Shown in pieces: positions 52,079 through 60,391 of a stretch of 64,000 bases of DNA. Within the stretch, counting starts at the first letter, position 1. Every line of letters begins with the position of its first letter. The notes under the pieces were generated by a model. The model did no database searches and was not told the origin of the DNA. It saw nothing but the letters and a program-made list of their open reading frames with translations. A program made the translations under genes and the position numbers. The DNA is taken from positions 31,020-95,019 of the forward strand of contig CAZURK010000017.1 of NCBI GenBank assembly GCA_964623055.1, in the 5' to 3' direction. Origin of the DNA: JADHUC01 sp964623055 (lineage in GTDB: Bacteria > Planctomycetota > Planctomycetia > Pirellulales > Pirellulaceae).

Positions 52079-54880
52079 CTAGTTGAGTCCGCTGCTGGAC
52101 CTGCCGCCCTTTTCCCCGAATTTTCCCCAGCGGACCGACATGCGGCCGTTGGTGCCGTCGACCACGTTCAGGAATCGGCGAGTGTACTTCTCGTCGAGCG
52201 GCTCCATGTCCTTATTCTGAATGCCGGGACCCGTTTCCGGCTGGAACTCCTCGTCGGGGATCGGCTCGTTGATCCGCGTGTAGCGAAAGTCGGAGTGAAT
52301 TACGCCGTTCATCAAGAAACGTACCGGCCGTAACGTTTGGGCGTCGATGAACCAGTCCCGGACCGGCGACACGGTGTCGCTCAACGGATGCAGCTTCACA
52401 TCCCAAGACCGAATCCTGTGGCAGAGTCTTCCTTCGAGCATGGATTCCCCGAGATACTGGAGTTTCATGTCTTCCACAATCGCAGCCGCGTCTTTGGCAT
52501 CTCCGGCCCCAAAGGGATCGCAGACCAGTACGGTCTTGACAGCCATCTCGTCAAAGGGACATGTTACCAGTTCGTTCTCCCTGCGGAACCAGCAGTCTGT
52601 CCCGTCGCTGCCCACGCGAAACGGAATCTGCATGATGTGGTCAATGTTGGCCATGAACTGTCGCTTCCCCTGCATTTTGAAGATCGCCCCGTGGCACTCG
52701 TAGCTTCCCAGCCAGGCAGGCTTTGAACCATGAGTGATGGCCCACTGGACCTCTTCCGAGATGCTTGTCAGTTTCGCCCTGGCAGAACGGATTCTCTCGA
52801 CAAGCGAAACCAACTCGGGCGACTTGCCTGCAGTGGCGACCTTCTCTTTCAACAACTTGCACATCGCATCATTCATTGTGCGGAATTTCAGCCTGATCGT
52901 TTTTGCCTCCAGCCCGTTCTGGTCGCGGAAGTGCCGCACTTCGATTTCTCCATTCCAGTTCCGCGGCATCTGCAAGGGAAGCGCAAACTCATAGGTTTCG
53001 GGATCATACTGTACGAAGTGGCAAAGCTCAGGCTTCTGGAGAAAGTGGGCCTCCGGATAGCAGTCTGCAAAACCGTACCACGTTGGATCCATGGGCCGGT
53101 CAAACCTCACTTTGATCAGACTCATCAGTGATATCTCGGAATCAGAAGGGGGATCGGTGGCGACAACCTTCGCGCGACGTTCGTCCGACGCCGTCGGCAA
53201 TTGCGCTGTCGTGAAGGACCAGGAATACGTCTTCGCGACAATCTGAGCAACGGAGCAGAACCCGTCGTAGTCCCCATCCCGACGGAAGCTTTCCTTGTTC
53301 ACCTGCAATTGATGGACGCGTCCGGGCGTCAAGCGGACAGGCAGGACGAACTCGTTCGTTTCCTTGATGTACCGAAGTTGTCCTCGAAGCCGATAGCCTC
53401 CCTGGCTGGCATGTGCCCAGTCGATAACGCCCCTCAAGGGGTCCATCGCTCGGTCGAAGCGTACGCGAATCTCGGTATCCGGCTCGACGTTGGTCGCACC
53501 GTCCGGCGGGTACACTTCCAGGACTTTGGGGCGATCCACTTCTTTCTTGGTTGAATCTTCTGTGCTCTTGTGTTCGGCGGTCTCATTGCTCCCCGTGGTG
53601 CGAGATTCGTCCGGCGCTTGCTGCGTCTCCGTCGCATCCGGCTCGTTCGGGGCTTTTTCGCTTGCGGAACGCAGTGCGGCGGCAAACAGGACTGTCGGGG
53701 CGACTGCCGCAAACAGCACAGCGATCCCCAACCGGCCAATGGGCCGCGCAAGCGGGCGTTTCGGATCGAGAATCGCTGTGATGCGGGCCTCGACATCCGC
53801 ACTGCGGGCCATTGGAATCGCAGTCGCCCGAGCGAGACGGTCGCGCCGGCCGACCAGTTCGCTGGCCAGTTCGAGCAAATGGCGCGCGTATTGCCCGCGT
53901 TCGCCCGTCGAGGCGATGACCGCGTCGTCGCAGGCCCGCTCGGCCAGTCGCACAAGCCAATTCCGCAGAAACCAGGCTAAAGGATGGAACCAGTAAACGC
54001 AGCGATTACACTCGGCAAGGAGCGTGACTAGGAAGTCGCGGCGTTCGACGTGAGCCGATTCGTGAGCCAACACGCTACGGCACTTCGCCTTGCCCCACGT
54101 CTCCCAATCGGCAGGCAGAAGGATTCTTGGCCGCCACCACCCAACGGTCAAAGGAAAACGGACGCCGGAACTCTCCAGGATCTGCACGCGTGGAAGCGAC
54201 TCACCATTGCCTACCGAAATGCCGAAGCGGTCACGTGGAATGGGCTGCGCACCGCCCACCAGTCGCCTCGCCCCCAAGATACCGATGCAAAAACGTAGAA
54301 CTAGAACTGCCAAGCCCGTAGCATATATCGCAAGTGCTGCTGAAGGCCATAGTTCAGAATTGAGTCCAGAATCGGGCCGCGATGGAATTACGGGGATCGG
54401 ACTCAGCCCGGTTTCTATCGAATCGTTCTGCCGATCGTCGCTGGAAAGAGACTCCATCGGCGTGTGCTGTGGGAGTTGATCGACGCCGGCGTTATTTGGG
54501 CCTTTTTCCGCACGTGCGGGCTCTTCGACGGAAGATCCTGAGGCTTGCGTTGTGTCAACGACAATACCCGGTGGCGCATCGATATCACTCGACGGCGAAG
54601 CAAGATCCGCGGTTCGCGAGGGCGCAATATCCTCCGGTTCATTCAAAACGATGTCCCACGATAACGACGCCGGGAGTGGCAGACCGGGAACGACCGTCGT
54701 TAGAGCGGGCAAGGCGATCATGCCCAAAAGCACGCCCGTCCAGACGCAGTGCCGAATGTTTGCGTTGCGGACTCGCAGCACCACCAAAGCCGCACCTGCC
54801 ACCAGAGCCAGGAGCAACGATTTGAGCGAAACATCCAACAGCAAAGCGAGCCAGGTGTTCGAGAGTGAGAGCATAGTCAT
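52079..54880 (-). CDS. M56-family metallopeptidase (BlaR1-like) with Ig-like and LolA-like C-terminus
   Basis: 933 residues. Membrane segments at ~15-65 and ~183-203, then the zinc site HESAH at 273-277 (LAHESAHVERRD) with ACDDAVI downstream, typical of M56/BlaR1 gluzincins; a further span at ~380-400. In place of the penicillin-sensor domain of BlaR1 there are two Ig-like repeats (PPDGATNVEPDTEIRVRFDR and PPSDSEISLMSLIKVRFDR) and a LolA-like region (CHGAIFKMQGKRQFM, DWFIDAQTLRPVRFLMNG). It is presumably a membrane receptor protease that inactivates the BlaI repressor, whose gene overlaps by four bases. Confidence 0.85.
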   Translation of the reverse strand: MTMLSLSNTWLALLLDVSLKSLLLALVAGAALVVLRVRNANIRHCVWTGVLLGMIALPALTTVVPGLPLPASLSWDIVLNEPEDIAPSRTADLASPSSDIDAPPGIVVDTTQASGSSVEEPARAEKGPNNAGVDQLPQHTPMESLSSDDRQNDSIETGLSPIPVIPSRPDSGLNSELWPSAALAIYATGLAVLVLRFCIGILGARRLVGGAQPIPRDRFGISVGNGESLPRVQILESSGVRFPLTVGWWRPRILLPADWETWGKAKCRSVLAHESAHVERRDFLVTLLAECNRCVYWFHPLAWFLRNWLVRLAERACDDAVIASTGERGQYARHLLELASELVGRRDRLARATAIPMARSADVEARITAILDPKRPLARPIGRLGIAVLFAAVAPTVLFAAALRSASEKAPNEPDATETQQAPDESRTTGSNETAEHKSTEDSTKKEVDRPKVLEVYPPDGATNVEPDTEIRVRFDRAMDPLRGVIDWAHASQGGYRLRGQLRYIKETNEFVLPVRLTPGRVHQLQVNKESFRRDGDYDGFCSVAQIVAKTYSWSFTTAQLPTASDERRAKVVATDPPSDSEISLMSLIKVRFDRPMDPTWYGFADCYPEAHFLQKPELCHFVQYDPETYEFALPLQMPRNWNGEIEVRHFRDQNGLEAKTIRLKFRTMNDAMCKLLKEKVATAGKSPELVSLVERIRSARAKLTSISEEVQWAITHGSKPAWLGSYECHGAIFKMQGKRQFMANIDHIMQIPFRVGSDGTDCWFRRENELVTCPFDEMAVKTVLVCDPFGAGDAKDAAAIVEDMKLQYLGESMLEGRLCHRIRSWDVKLHPLSDTVSPVRDWFIDAQTLRPVRFLMNGVIHSDFRYTRINEPIPDEEFQPETGPGIQNKDMEPLDEKYTRRFLNVVDGTNGRMSVRWGKFGEKGGRSSSGLN

Positions 54881-55290
54881 TCTCCTTTCGAGCGGCGTTT
54901 CTCTGCCTCTGCTGCTTCAGCCTTGGCGATACGGGCAGCGAGCTGTTTGAGCTTCTCGGGCGTGATCAACTCGTCATCAATCATGCCGACCAGGAGGTTT
55001 TCCACCGAGCCATCGCAGAAACGATCAATGATTCCGCGGACGGCTTCGGTCGCCACGCGACGCGAAGCCACGGTGGGAGAAAAGACAAACGTACGTCCTT
55101 CGGTCGTGTGCTTCACGTAACCCTTCTCTTCCAGGCGGCGAAGGACCGTGCGCACGGTCGAGTCCTTCATCGGGCGACTGTGAGTGAGCTGAACGCGTAT
55201 CTGTTCGGCCGTGACGCTCTCTCGTTCCCAAACGACCTGCATCACGGTGTCTTCCAGCGGACTGAGCCGTATTCTGCGTCTGCGTGCCAT
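54877..55290 (-). CDS. BlaI/MecI-family repressor (cassette 1)
   Basis: 137 residues. Winged helix: LSPLEDTVMQVVWERESVT, then the recognition helix KDSTVRTVLRRLEEKGYV and wing HTTEGRTFVFSP. The C-terminal helices (AVRGIIDRFCDGSVENLLVG, LITPEKLKQLAARIAKAE) form the dimerisation part. The stop overlaps the ATG of the M56 gene (ATGA). The operator 55307-55317 lies just upstream. Confidence 0.93.
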   Translation of the reverse strand: MARRRRIRLSPLEDTVMQVVWERESVTAEQIRVQLTHSRPMKDSTVRTVLRRLEEKGYVKHTTEGRTFVFSPTVASRRVATEAVRGIIDRFCDGSVENLLVGMIDDELITPEKLKQLAARIAKAEAAEAEKRRSKGE

Positions 55291-55304
55291 GGCAATCGGC
55301 TTTC

Positions 55305-55355
55305 GTTACATGTTGTAGTGTTATATTTTGTAACATTTCCAACTCGGACTGTCAA
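55305..55355 (-). promoter_or_regulatory. BlaI cassette 1 operator and promoter
   Basis: TACA-TGT-TGTA dyad at 55307-55317, nested in GTTACA (55305-55310) ... TGTAAC (55329-55334). TACA/TGTA half-sites are those known for BlaI/MecI. Read on the minus strand, TTGACA (55355-55350) and TACAAA (55332-55327) have a 17-base spacer. The -35 abuts the flank of the repeat at 55361. Confidence 0.65.
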
Positions 55356-55360
55356 GTCGA

Positions 55361-55426
55361 GTAGGGCCGGTTCCTACCGGCCAGCGCCTGATCCTCGCCG
55401 ATTCGGCCGGTGGGAACCGGCCCTAC
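55361..55426. repeat. Dispersed palindromic repeat, copy 2
   Basis: Arms 55361-55382 and 55405-55426, 22 bp, identical to copy 1 at 24758-24820, including the single mismatch; the loop is 22 instead of 19 bases and related in sequence. Left flank AAGTCGA is shared. It sits in the divergent region between BlaI and the ECF sigma gene. Confidence 0.95.
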
Positions 55427-55545
55427 GTCTGGTTTCTCGGGCGGTGTTGAAACGTGTCGCCAGAGGTTATGTTTTTCGGAGATCGACGGAACGAAAGTCG
55501 CCGGGCGGTGACTTGATAGTAAGACCAAGGCAAGAGACATCACCG

Positions 55546-56043
55546 ATGGGTTCGATACGACCGGAGTTGTTGGGCCGGCTGCTCGATGCGCATGGCACGG
55601 CGCTGGAACTGTATGCAGCGCAGTGGACTGATGCACCTTCGGATGTTGTCCAGGAAGCCTTTGTCGATCTGATCCGCAAGAGACCGTTGCCGGAGCGGAT
55701 TGTCCCATGGCTTTACCGAGTGGTCCGGAATCGGGCCATGAATGCGGCTCGCTCGGCCAACCGGCGGCGCCAACACGAAGCGGTCGCGGCTCGGATGAAC
55801 AAGCTGTCGTTCGAGCCCGCGGACGACGACACCATCGACGCTCAGGCTGCCACCGAGGCATTGCAGGCTTTGCCCGAGGACCAGCGCGAGGTCGTGGTGG
55901 CTCGGCTCTGGGGCGGTCTGACGTTTCAACAAATCGCCGAGGTTGTCGGTACCTCCGCAAGCACGGCTTGTCGCAGGTATGAATCGGCAATTGCGGCTTT
56001 GCGAGAGAGGTTGTCAGTGACATGGCTGCCGAAGAACATTTGA
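55546..56043 (+). CDS. ECF-type RNA polymerase sigma factor
   Basis: 165 residues from ATG 55546; the frame is open further upstream through the repeat, but those codons are not protein-like. Sigma region 2: ELYAAQWTDAPSDVVQEAFV and ERIVPWLYRVVRNRAMNAAR. Region 4: ALPEDQREVVVARLWGGLTF, QQIAEVVGTSASTACRRYES. It directs polymerase to an unknown regulon. It begins a four-gene operon with overlapping ends. Confidence 0.9.
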   Translation: MGSIRPELLGRLLDAHGTALELYAAQWTDAPSDVVQEAFVDLIRKRPLPERIVPWLYRVVRNRAMNAARSANRRRQHEAVAARMNKLSFEPADDDTIDAQAATEALQALPEDQREVVVARLWGGLTFQQIAEVVGTSASTACRRYESAIAALRERLSVTWLPKNI

Positions 56044-56642
56044 GTGAAGACGCGGGTGATTTCGAGCGAGCGCTGGGGACACTGAACCCGTGTGTTCGTG
56101 GCGTCGATCGCGATCAGTTGATGTTCCTCGCGGGGAAGATGTCCGTGGAACGGTCGCCGGCCCTGGCCGGATCGGCTCGGTGGCTTTGGCCCGCAGCCAC
56201 GGCTACGTCAACGATTGCGGCTGCTGTGCTGGGAATCTTGTTTGCGGTCCAGATCGGGCGAGAGCCGGTTCGCCAGAGAACCGGCATAGTGCCAGACCGC
56301 GTTGCAGTGGATGAAGAAGGTCCACCCAAGGATGCCGCGGATAGCCTGAGTGATGGTGCCGGCCAAGGGGCTCCGGAACCAATGCTAGACGTGGACCCAG
56401 ACGGCCAACTAGCCGATGCGCGAGTTGCCCAGCCGGACTACTTGCGTCTGCGGACAGCGCTCATGGACGGCGTCGAGGCATTGCCGCTGCCGATCCATTC
56501 TGCATCTCTGGACGCCGAGCCGCCCGCCTCGTATTGGCAGTCGACGCAACTCTTGAGAGACGAGCGGGCAAACAAGTACCCAGGACGAAAGTCGAATCTT
56601 CTTGACAGCACGCTGTTCTTCGGTTTTGGAGAGAAGCTATGA
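56022..56642 (+). CDS. Single-pass membrane protein, putative anti-sigma factor
   Basis: 206 residues, 22-base overlap with the sigma gene. Soluble N-terminus (HLSEDAGDFERALGTL, DRDQLMFLAGKMS), one hydrophobic span at ~56-78 (LWPAATATSTIAAAVLGILF) and an exported polar C-terminus. Topology and position are those of membrane anti-sigma factors, but no zinc-binding ASD motif is seen, so the role is inferred. Confidence 0.65.
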   Translation: MAAEEHLSEDAGDFERALGTLNPCVRGVDRDQLMFLAGKMSVERSPALAGSARWLWPAATATSTIAAAVLGILFAVQIGREPVRQRTGIVPDRVAVDEEGPPKDAADSLSDGAGQGAPEPMLDVDPDGQLADARVAQPDYLRLRTALMDGVEALPLPIHSASLDAEPPASYWQSTQLLRDERANKYPGRKSNLLDSTLFFGFGEKL

Positions 56643-58159
56643 CGCGCATTTTGGTATGCATTGCGGTAGTCGCAACGGCTCTGTTTCCATGCACCGGCCG
56701 CAGCCAGGTTACGCTTGGCCCAGCAGGTCCGGTGTCTCCAAAGCAAGAGGGGACGCAACGGCCAAATGAGCCAAAGGTATTCAAACTGACCGTGGACCCG
56801 GCGGGCGAGCCGATGCCGGCGCTGAAACACTCTTTGGTGCCTTCCTACATGGACCAGACGCCTGGCAACGCCGTCCCCTACTACTACCGCGCCGTGCTGG
56901 CTTATCAAAACGGCACAAAAGACTATCCGAAGGATTTCTGGGACAAGTACGAGGAATGGATCGAGATGCCACCGGCTGAGTTGCCCAAAAAGGAGGTCAG
57001 CAGGCTGCTCGGGGGGCTTTTTTCGATGTTCGCCACATTGAAGACAGCCGCACATCGAGAGCACTGCGATTGGGACTGGCGTTTGCGCGACCTGGATGGC
57101 GTCGAGGCAATCGCATTCCTGCTGCCGGAAATACAGCAGTGTCGCGGTCTGGGGCGGATGCTGGGTCTCAAGGCTCGGTTGGAGATTTCCGAGGGGCGCT
57201 ACGAGGGCGCGATCGAGACGCTGTGCATCGGCTACCGCTTGGCTCGCGACATCACGGCACCGCCGATTCTCGTGAACGACTTGGTGGGAATCGCGATTGC
57301 AAACATGATGAACGCGCAATTGCTGACTCTGATCGACGCCTCTGGCTCGCCGAATATGTATTGGGCCCTGGCGTCACTACCCGAATCGCTGATCGACATG
57401 CAGAAGTCGATGCAGTTTGAAATGACTTTGCCGGTTCGCATGCTCCCGTTCCTCAAGGACGCCGAGACGGCGGAGCGGTCTGCTGAGGAATGGAAAGCAC
57501 TCCTAGTCCGCGCAGCTCGCGTCGGCGAAATGCTTGATGCCATCGACCTCCTACCCGGCAGCCGCGACCCGGATTGGCAGGCCGAGTTGGTTGTGACGGC
57601 CCTGATTGCGAAGGAGTATCCGCGGGTGAAGCGTCAACTGATCGCCTCTGGCTACCCTGCCGAACAAATCGAGAAGATGTGCGCGGCCCAAGTGATCGCA
57701 ATCCATCAGGCGCGTGCCTACAAAACTCTGTACCACGAGATGTTCAAGTGGTCGTTGCTGCCACCCACCGAAGCATTCGGCCGCGCCGAGCAATCGCGAA
57801 AGAAGCTCGACGACGCGGGCTACTTCGAGCGTGGAGGCGTTTCACGAGAGGTTATCCCCATAGCCGAGTCGCTGTTGCCGGCGGTCGCGGGGGCGAGATT
57901 CGTCGATACGCGTCTGAGGACTCGCCTTGTGGGCCTCCGGGCGTTGGAGGCGATTCGGATGTACGCGGCAACTCACGACGGCAAACTGCCCAAGTCCCTG
58001 GGTGACATCACTCAGGTGCCCGTTCCAAACGTCCCATTCACAGGAAAGCCGTTCACCTACAGGCTCGACGGCGAGCGCGCGGTCCTGGATATACCTGATG
58101 TGAGACACGCCGACCAAGCTTGGCGGTTTGAGATTACTGTCGCATCCTCTGCCCGATAG
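56639..58159 (+). CDS. Hypothetical exported protein, sigma operon
   Basis: 506 residues, 4-base overlap with the preceding gene; signal MTRILVCIAVVATALFPCTG. The bulk is helical (RLEISEGRYEGAIETLCIGY, LAASGYP-like loops). Near the C-terminus, LEAIRMYAATHDGKLPKSLGD followed by VPFTGKPFTYRLDGERAVLD is a pseudopilin-like motif that recurs in planctomycete proteins next to DUF1559 genes. No catalytic motif recognised. Confidence 0.7.
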   Translation: MTRILVCIAVVATALFPCTGRSQVTLGPAGPVSPKQEGTQRPNEPKVFKLTVDPAGEPMPALKHSLVPSYMDQTPGNAVPYYYRAVLAYQNGTKDYPKDFWDKYEEWIEMPPAELPKKEVSRLLGGLFSMFATLKTAAHREHCDWDWRLRDLDGVEAIAFLLPEIQQCRGLGRMLGLKARLEISEGRYEGAIETLCIGYRLARDITAPPILVNDLVGIAIANMMNAQLLTLIDASGSPNMYWALASLPESLIDMQKSMQFEMTLPVRMLPFLKDAETAERSAEEWKALLVRAARVGEMLDAIDLLPGSRDPDWQAELVVTALIAKEYPRVKRQLIASGYPAEQIEKMCAAQVIAIHQARAYKTLYHEMFKWSLLPPTEAFGRAEQSRKKLDDAGYFERGGVSREVIPIAESLLPAVAGARFVDTRLRTRLVGLRALEAIRMYAATHDGKLPKSLGDITQVPVPNVPFTGKPFTYRLDGERAVLDIPDVRHADQAWRFEITVASSAR

Positions 58160-58184
58160 CGGCCTAGAGTGGGGAGAAAAATCC

Positions 58185-59864
58185 ATGAGAAGAGTACTGC
58201 TGGGGCTTCTGATTACCGTGGTTCTGTTTCCCGTGGCGGTTTTTGGCGCGAGCGACGAGCCTGACTCGCACAATCGCCTTGAAGCTATCGCCTCTTTCCT
58301 TGAAGAAGGAACGATCGCGGTAGCGCATGTCGACCTGACGCGGTTTGACGTTAGTGCAGCGTTAGGAGAATTGGCTGACACGATTGGCCTGGAGGGCGAC
58401 GATCGCGTTCGATTTACAGAGGCCCAGACTCGCGCCAGTGGGATCGTTGCTGCTCTCAAGAAGGCAGGGGCAACTCACGTATACGCGACGGCCAGTCTTC
58501 AGGACTTCGAGAGTGGATGGAGACCCTGCATTCTTGTGCCCGTGAAAGATGGCGGGGACCCGCGCGCTGTGGCGGCCATCATGTACAGCGGCGATCCGAA
58601 GGGCCCGGCAAACCGCGAAGAAGCCGTAGAAGCTGGCCGCCACATCAATTTACTGGACTGCGATGTTTGCGAGCCTGTCGGAAGCGTTGTCCTCTGCGGC
58701 ACGGAGCGCACGGTCGCGCGACTGAAGAAGGCGAAACCAACTGCCCAACCGGGCATGAACGACGCATTTGACGCGGCTGGCGACGCGGCCGCGTGCCTGG
58801 CCTTTGCGCCCAGTGCCGATCAGCGTCGTGTATTGACCGAGATGGCGCCGCGATTGCCCGAGGAGTTGGGCGGCGGTTCGGGAGTGCTCTCAAACGGATT
58901 GCTCTGGGCGGTTGTTAGCGTACAGTCCTCGCCAAACCTCTCGGCACGCCTGATCATTCAGTCGAAAGACGCTGAATCAGCCGAGCGGTTCCAGCGACTA
59001 CTAGTCGGCGCCCGCGACATGCTCAGTCAGATTGTCCACCAGTGGCACAAGCCATTGGAGCCCGGCGGACCGATGACTCCACACGAAGCTTTCCGCAAAT
59101 GGACGGGAATGAATGCGACGACGTTCGGCGAGTTTCTCAAACTGCTGACGCCGCACGTTGAAGGCAGTCGACTGGTCCTCGTGCTTGACGAACAGAACCA
59201 GGGGATTGCCAAACTGACACGGCTGCTGAGGCTGACGGTTCGGGAAGCGAGCAAGCCAGCGCAACGAACTCAGTGCAACCATAATCTCAGGCACCTCGCG
59301 GTCGCTATGTGGAACTTCCACGACTCGTACGGCAGTTTTCCGCCGCCTGCCAGTTACGACGCGAAGGGCAACAAACTGCTCAGTTGGCGTGTGTTTCTCC
59401 TCCCATACCTTGATCAAGTGGCCCTGTACAAACAGTTCCATCTGGACGAGCCCTGGGACAGCGAACACAACAGAAAACTGATCTCAAAAATGCCCGCGGT
59501 CTTCGCCTGCCCCAGCACGGGTGTGCGTCACGCGGGGAAAACGACGTATCTGGCGCCGCTGGGCGAAAGGACCGTCTTCTTCGGCAAGACCGGCGTGCCG
59601 TGCAAGGAGATTTCCGATGGAACGTCGAATACGATTCTATTGCTGGACGTCGATGCGGACCGAGCGGTCATCTGGACGAATCCGGAAGATCTGGAGATAG
59701 ACTTCGACAACGTGTTCGACGGCCTCAAGGGCAATCACGACGGCGGGTTTGGCTCCGCCTTCTGCGACGGCTCCGTGCAATGGCTCTCGTCCGCCATCAC
59801 CAAGCCCGGCACCTTTCGCCTTCTGCTAATGCGCAACGACGGCAAGGCAATCGAGGATTTCTGA
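58185..59864 (+). CDS. Exported DUF1559 protein with extra N-terminal module
   Basis: 559 residues from ATG 58185 (GGGGAG eight bases upstream; signal MRRVLLGLLITVVLFPVAVF). Residues ~30-350 form a module of unknown function with IAVAHVDLTRFDVS and AESAERFQRLLVGARDML. The DUF1559 domain follows (CNHNLRHLAVAMWNFHDSYG, DGTSNTILLLDV), ending with an exact H-X9-DG motif: His518, then Asp-Gly at 528-529. Typical DUF1559 proteins start with a prepilin leader, which this one lacks. It is last in the sigma operon, 25 bases after the previous gene. Confidence 0.85.
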   Translation: MRRVLLGLLITVVLFPVAVFGASDEPDSHNRLEAIASFLEEGTIAVAHVDLTRFDVSAALGELADTIGLEGDDRVRFTEAQTRASGIVAALKKAGATHVYATASLQDFESGWRPCILVPVKDGGDPRAVAAIMYSGDPKGPANREEAVEAGRHINLLDCDVCEPVGSVVLCGTERTVARLKKAKPTAQPGMNDAFDAAGDAAACLAFAPSADQRRVLTEMAPRLPEELGGGSGVLSNGLLWAVVSVQSSPNLSARLIIQSKDAESAERFQRLLVGARDMLSQIVHQWHKPLEPGGPMTPHEAFRKWTGMNATTFGEFLKLLTPHVEGSRLVLVLDEQNQGIAKLTRLLRLTVREASKPAQRTQCNHNLRHLAVAMWNFHDSYGSFPPPASYDAKGNKLLSWRVFLLPYLDQVALYKQFHLDEPWDSEHNRKLISKMPAVFACPSTGVRHAGKTTYLAPLGERTVFFGKTGVPCKEISDGTSNTILLLDVDADRAVIWTNPEDLEIDFDNVFDGLKGNHDGGFGSAFCDGSVQWLSSAITKPGTFRLLLMRNDGKAIEDF

Positions 59865-59923
59865 CTCCGCACGCCGCAGCAAGACTTCTCTGACGATTCA
59901 GACAGCGTTGTCACTACACGGTA

Positions 59924-59981
59924 TTGACTCCCATGAACTAATTCGTTAGAATACGTACATCTGCTATTGGGGGATGTACGT
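59924..59981 (+). promoter_or_regulatory. BlaI cassette 2 promoter and operator
   Basis: TTGACT (59924-59929), 17-base spacer, TAGAAT (59947-59952). Immediately downstream is an inverted repeat ACGTACATC (59953-59961) ... GATGTACGT (59973-59981), which carries TACA/TGTA half-sites and covers the likely transcription start. GGGGG inside the loop is the ribosome binding site of the GTG at 59982. Confidence 0.75.
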
Positions 59982-60383
59982 GTGGCAAGACGACCTAATC
60001 CTCATCCGACCGACGCCGAGTTGGAAATCCTCCACGTCCTTTGGAAGACGGGTCCCGCGAGCCTTGGTGTGATTCACCGCGAGCTGCTTGCGCACCGCGA
60101 CGTAGCGAAGACCACTGTCGCTACGATGCTGAATGTGATGCTCCAGAAACGACTGGTGCGGCGCAAGGAAGCCCCACGGGGGTTTCTGTGGTCGGCTGTC
60201 GTCAGCCGTGACGAGGCGGCTACCGGCATGTTGGGGAAGCTGATCGATCGAATCTTCGACGGTTCGGCCCAACGGATGATTGCTCACTTGGTGGAGGGCG
60301 ATCGCTTAAGCGACGAGGATCTTGAACAGATCCGACGACTCGTGGTCGAACACCGCCAGTCTCGCAAGCGCAAACATGACTAG
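59982..60383 (+). CDS. BlaI/MecI-family repressor (cassette 2)
   Basis: 133 residues from GTG 59982 (a TTG at 59967 is less likely, since the operator then lies in the coding region). Winged helix: PTDAELEILHVLWKTGPAS, recognition helix AKTTVATMLNVMLQKRLV, wing APRGFLWSAV. C-terminal dimerisation helices ATGMLGKLIDRIFDGSAQ and LSDEDLEQIRRLVVEHRQS. Eight bases before the M56 gene. Confidence 0.9.
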   Translation: MARRPNPHPTDAELEILHVLWKTGPASLGVIHRELLAHRDVAKTTVATMLNVMLQKRLVRRKEAPRGFLWSAVVSRDEAATGMLGKLIDRIFDGSAQRMIAHLVEGDRLSDEDLEQIRRLVVEHRQSRKRKHD

Positions 60384-60391
60384 GGGCGACA

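Noticed and set aside
55108..55545. Upstream extension of the ECF sigma-factor frame
   Set aside because: It runs through the BlaI start, its operator and a palindromic repeat; the sigma fold begins at 55546.
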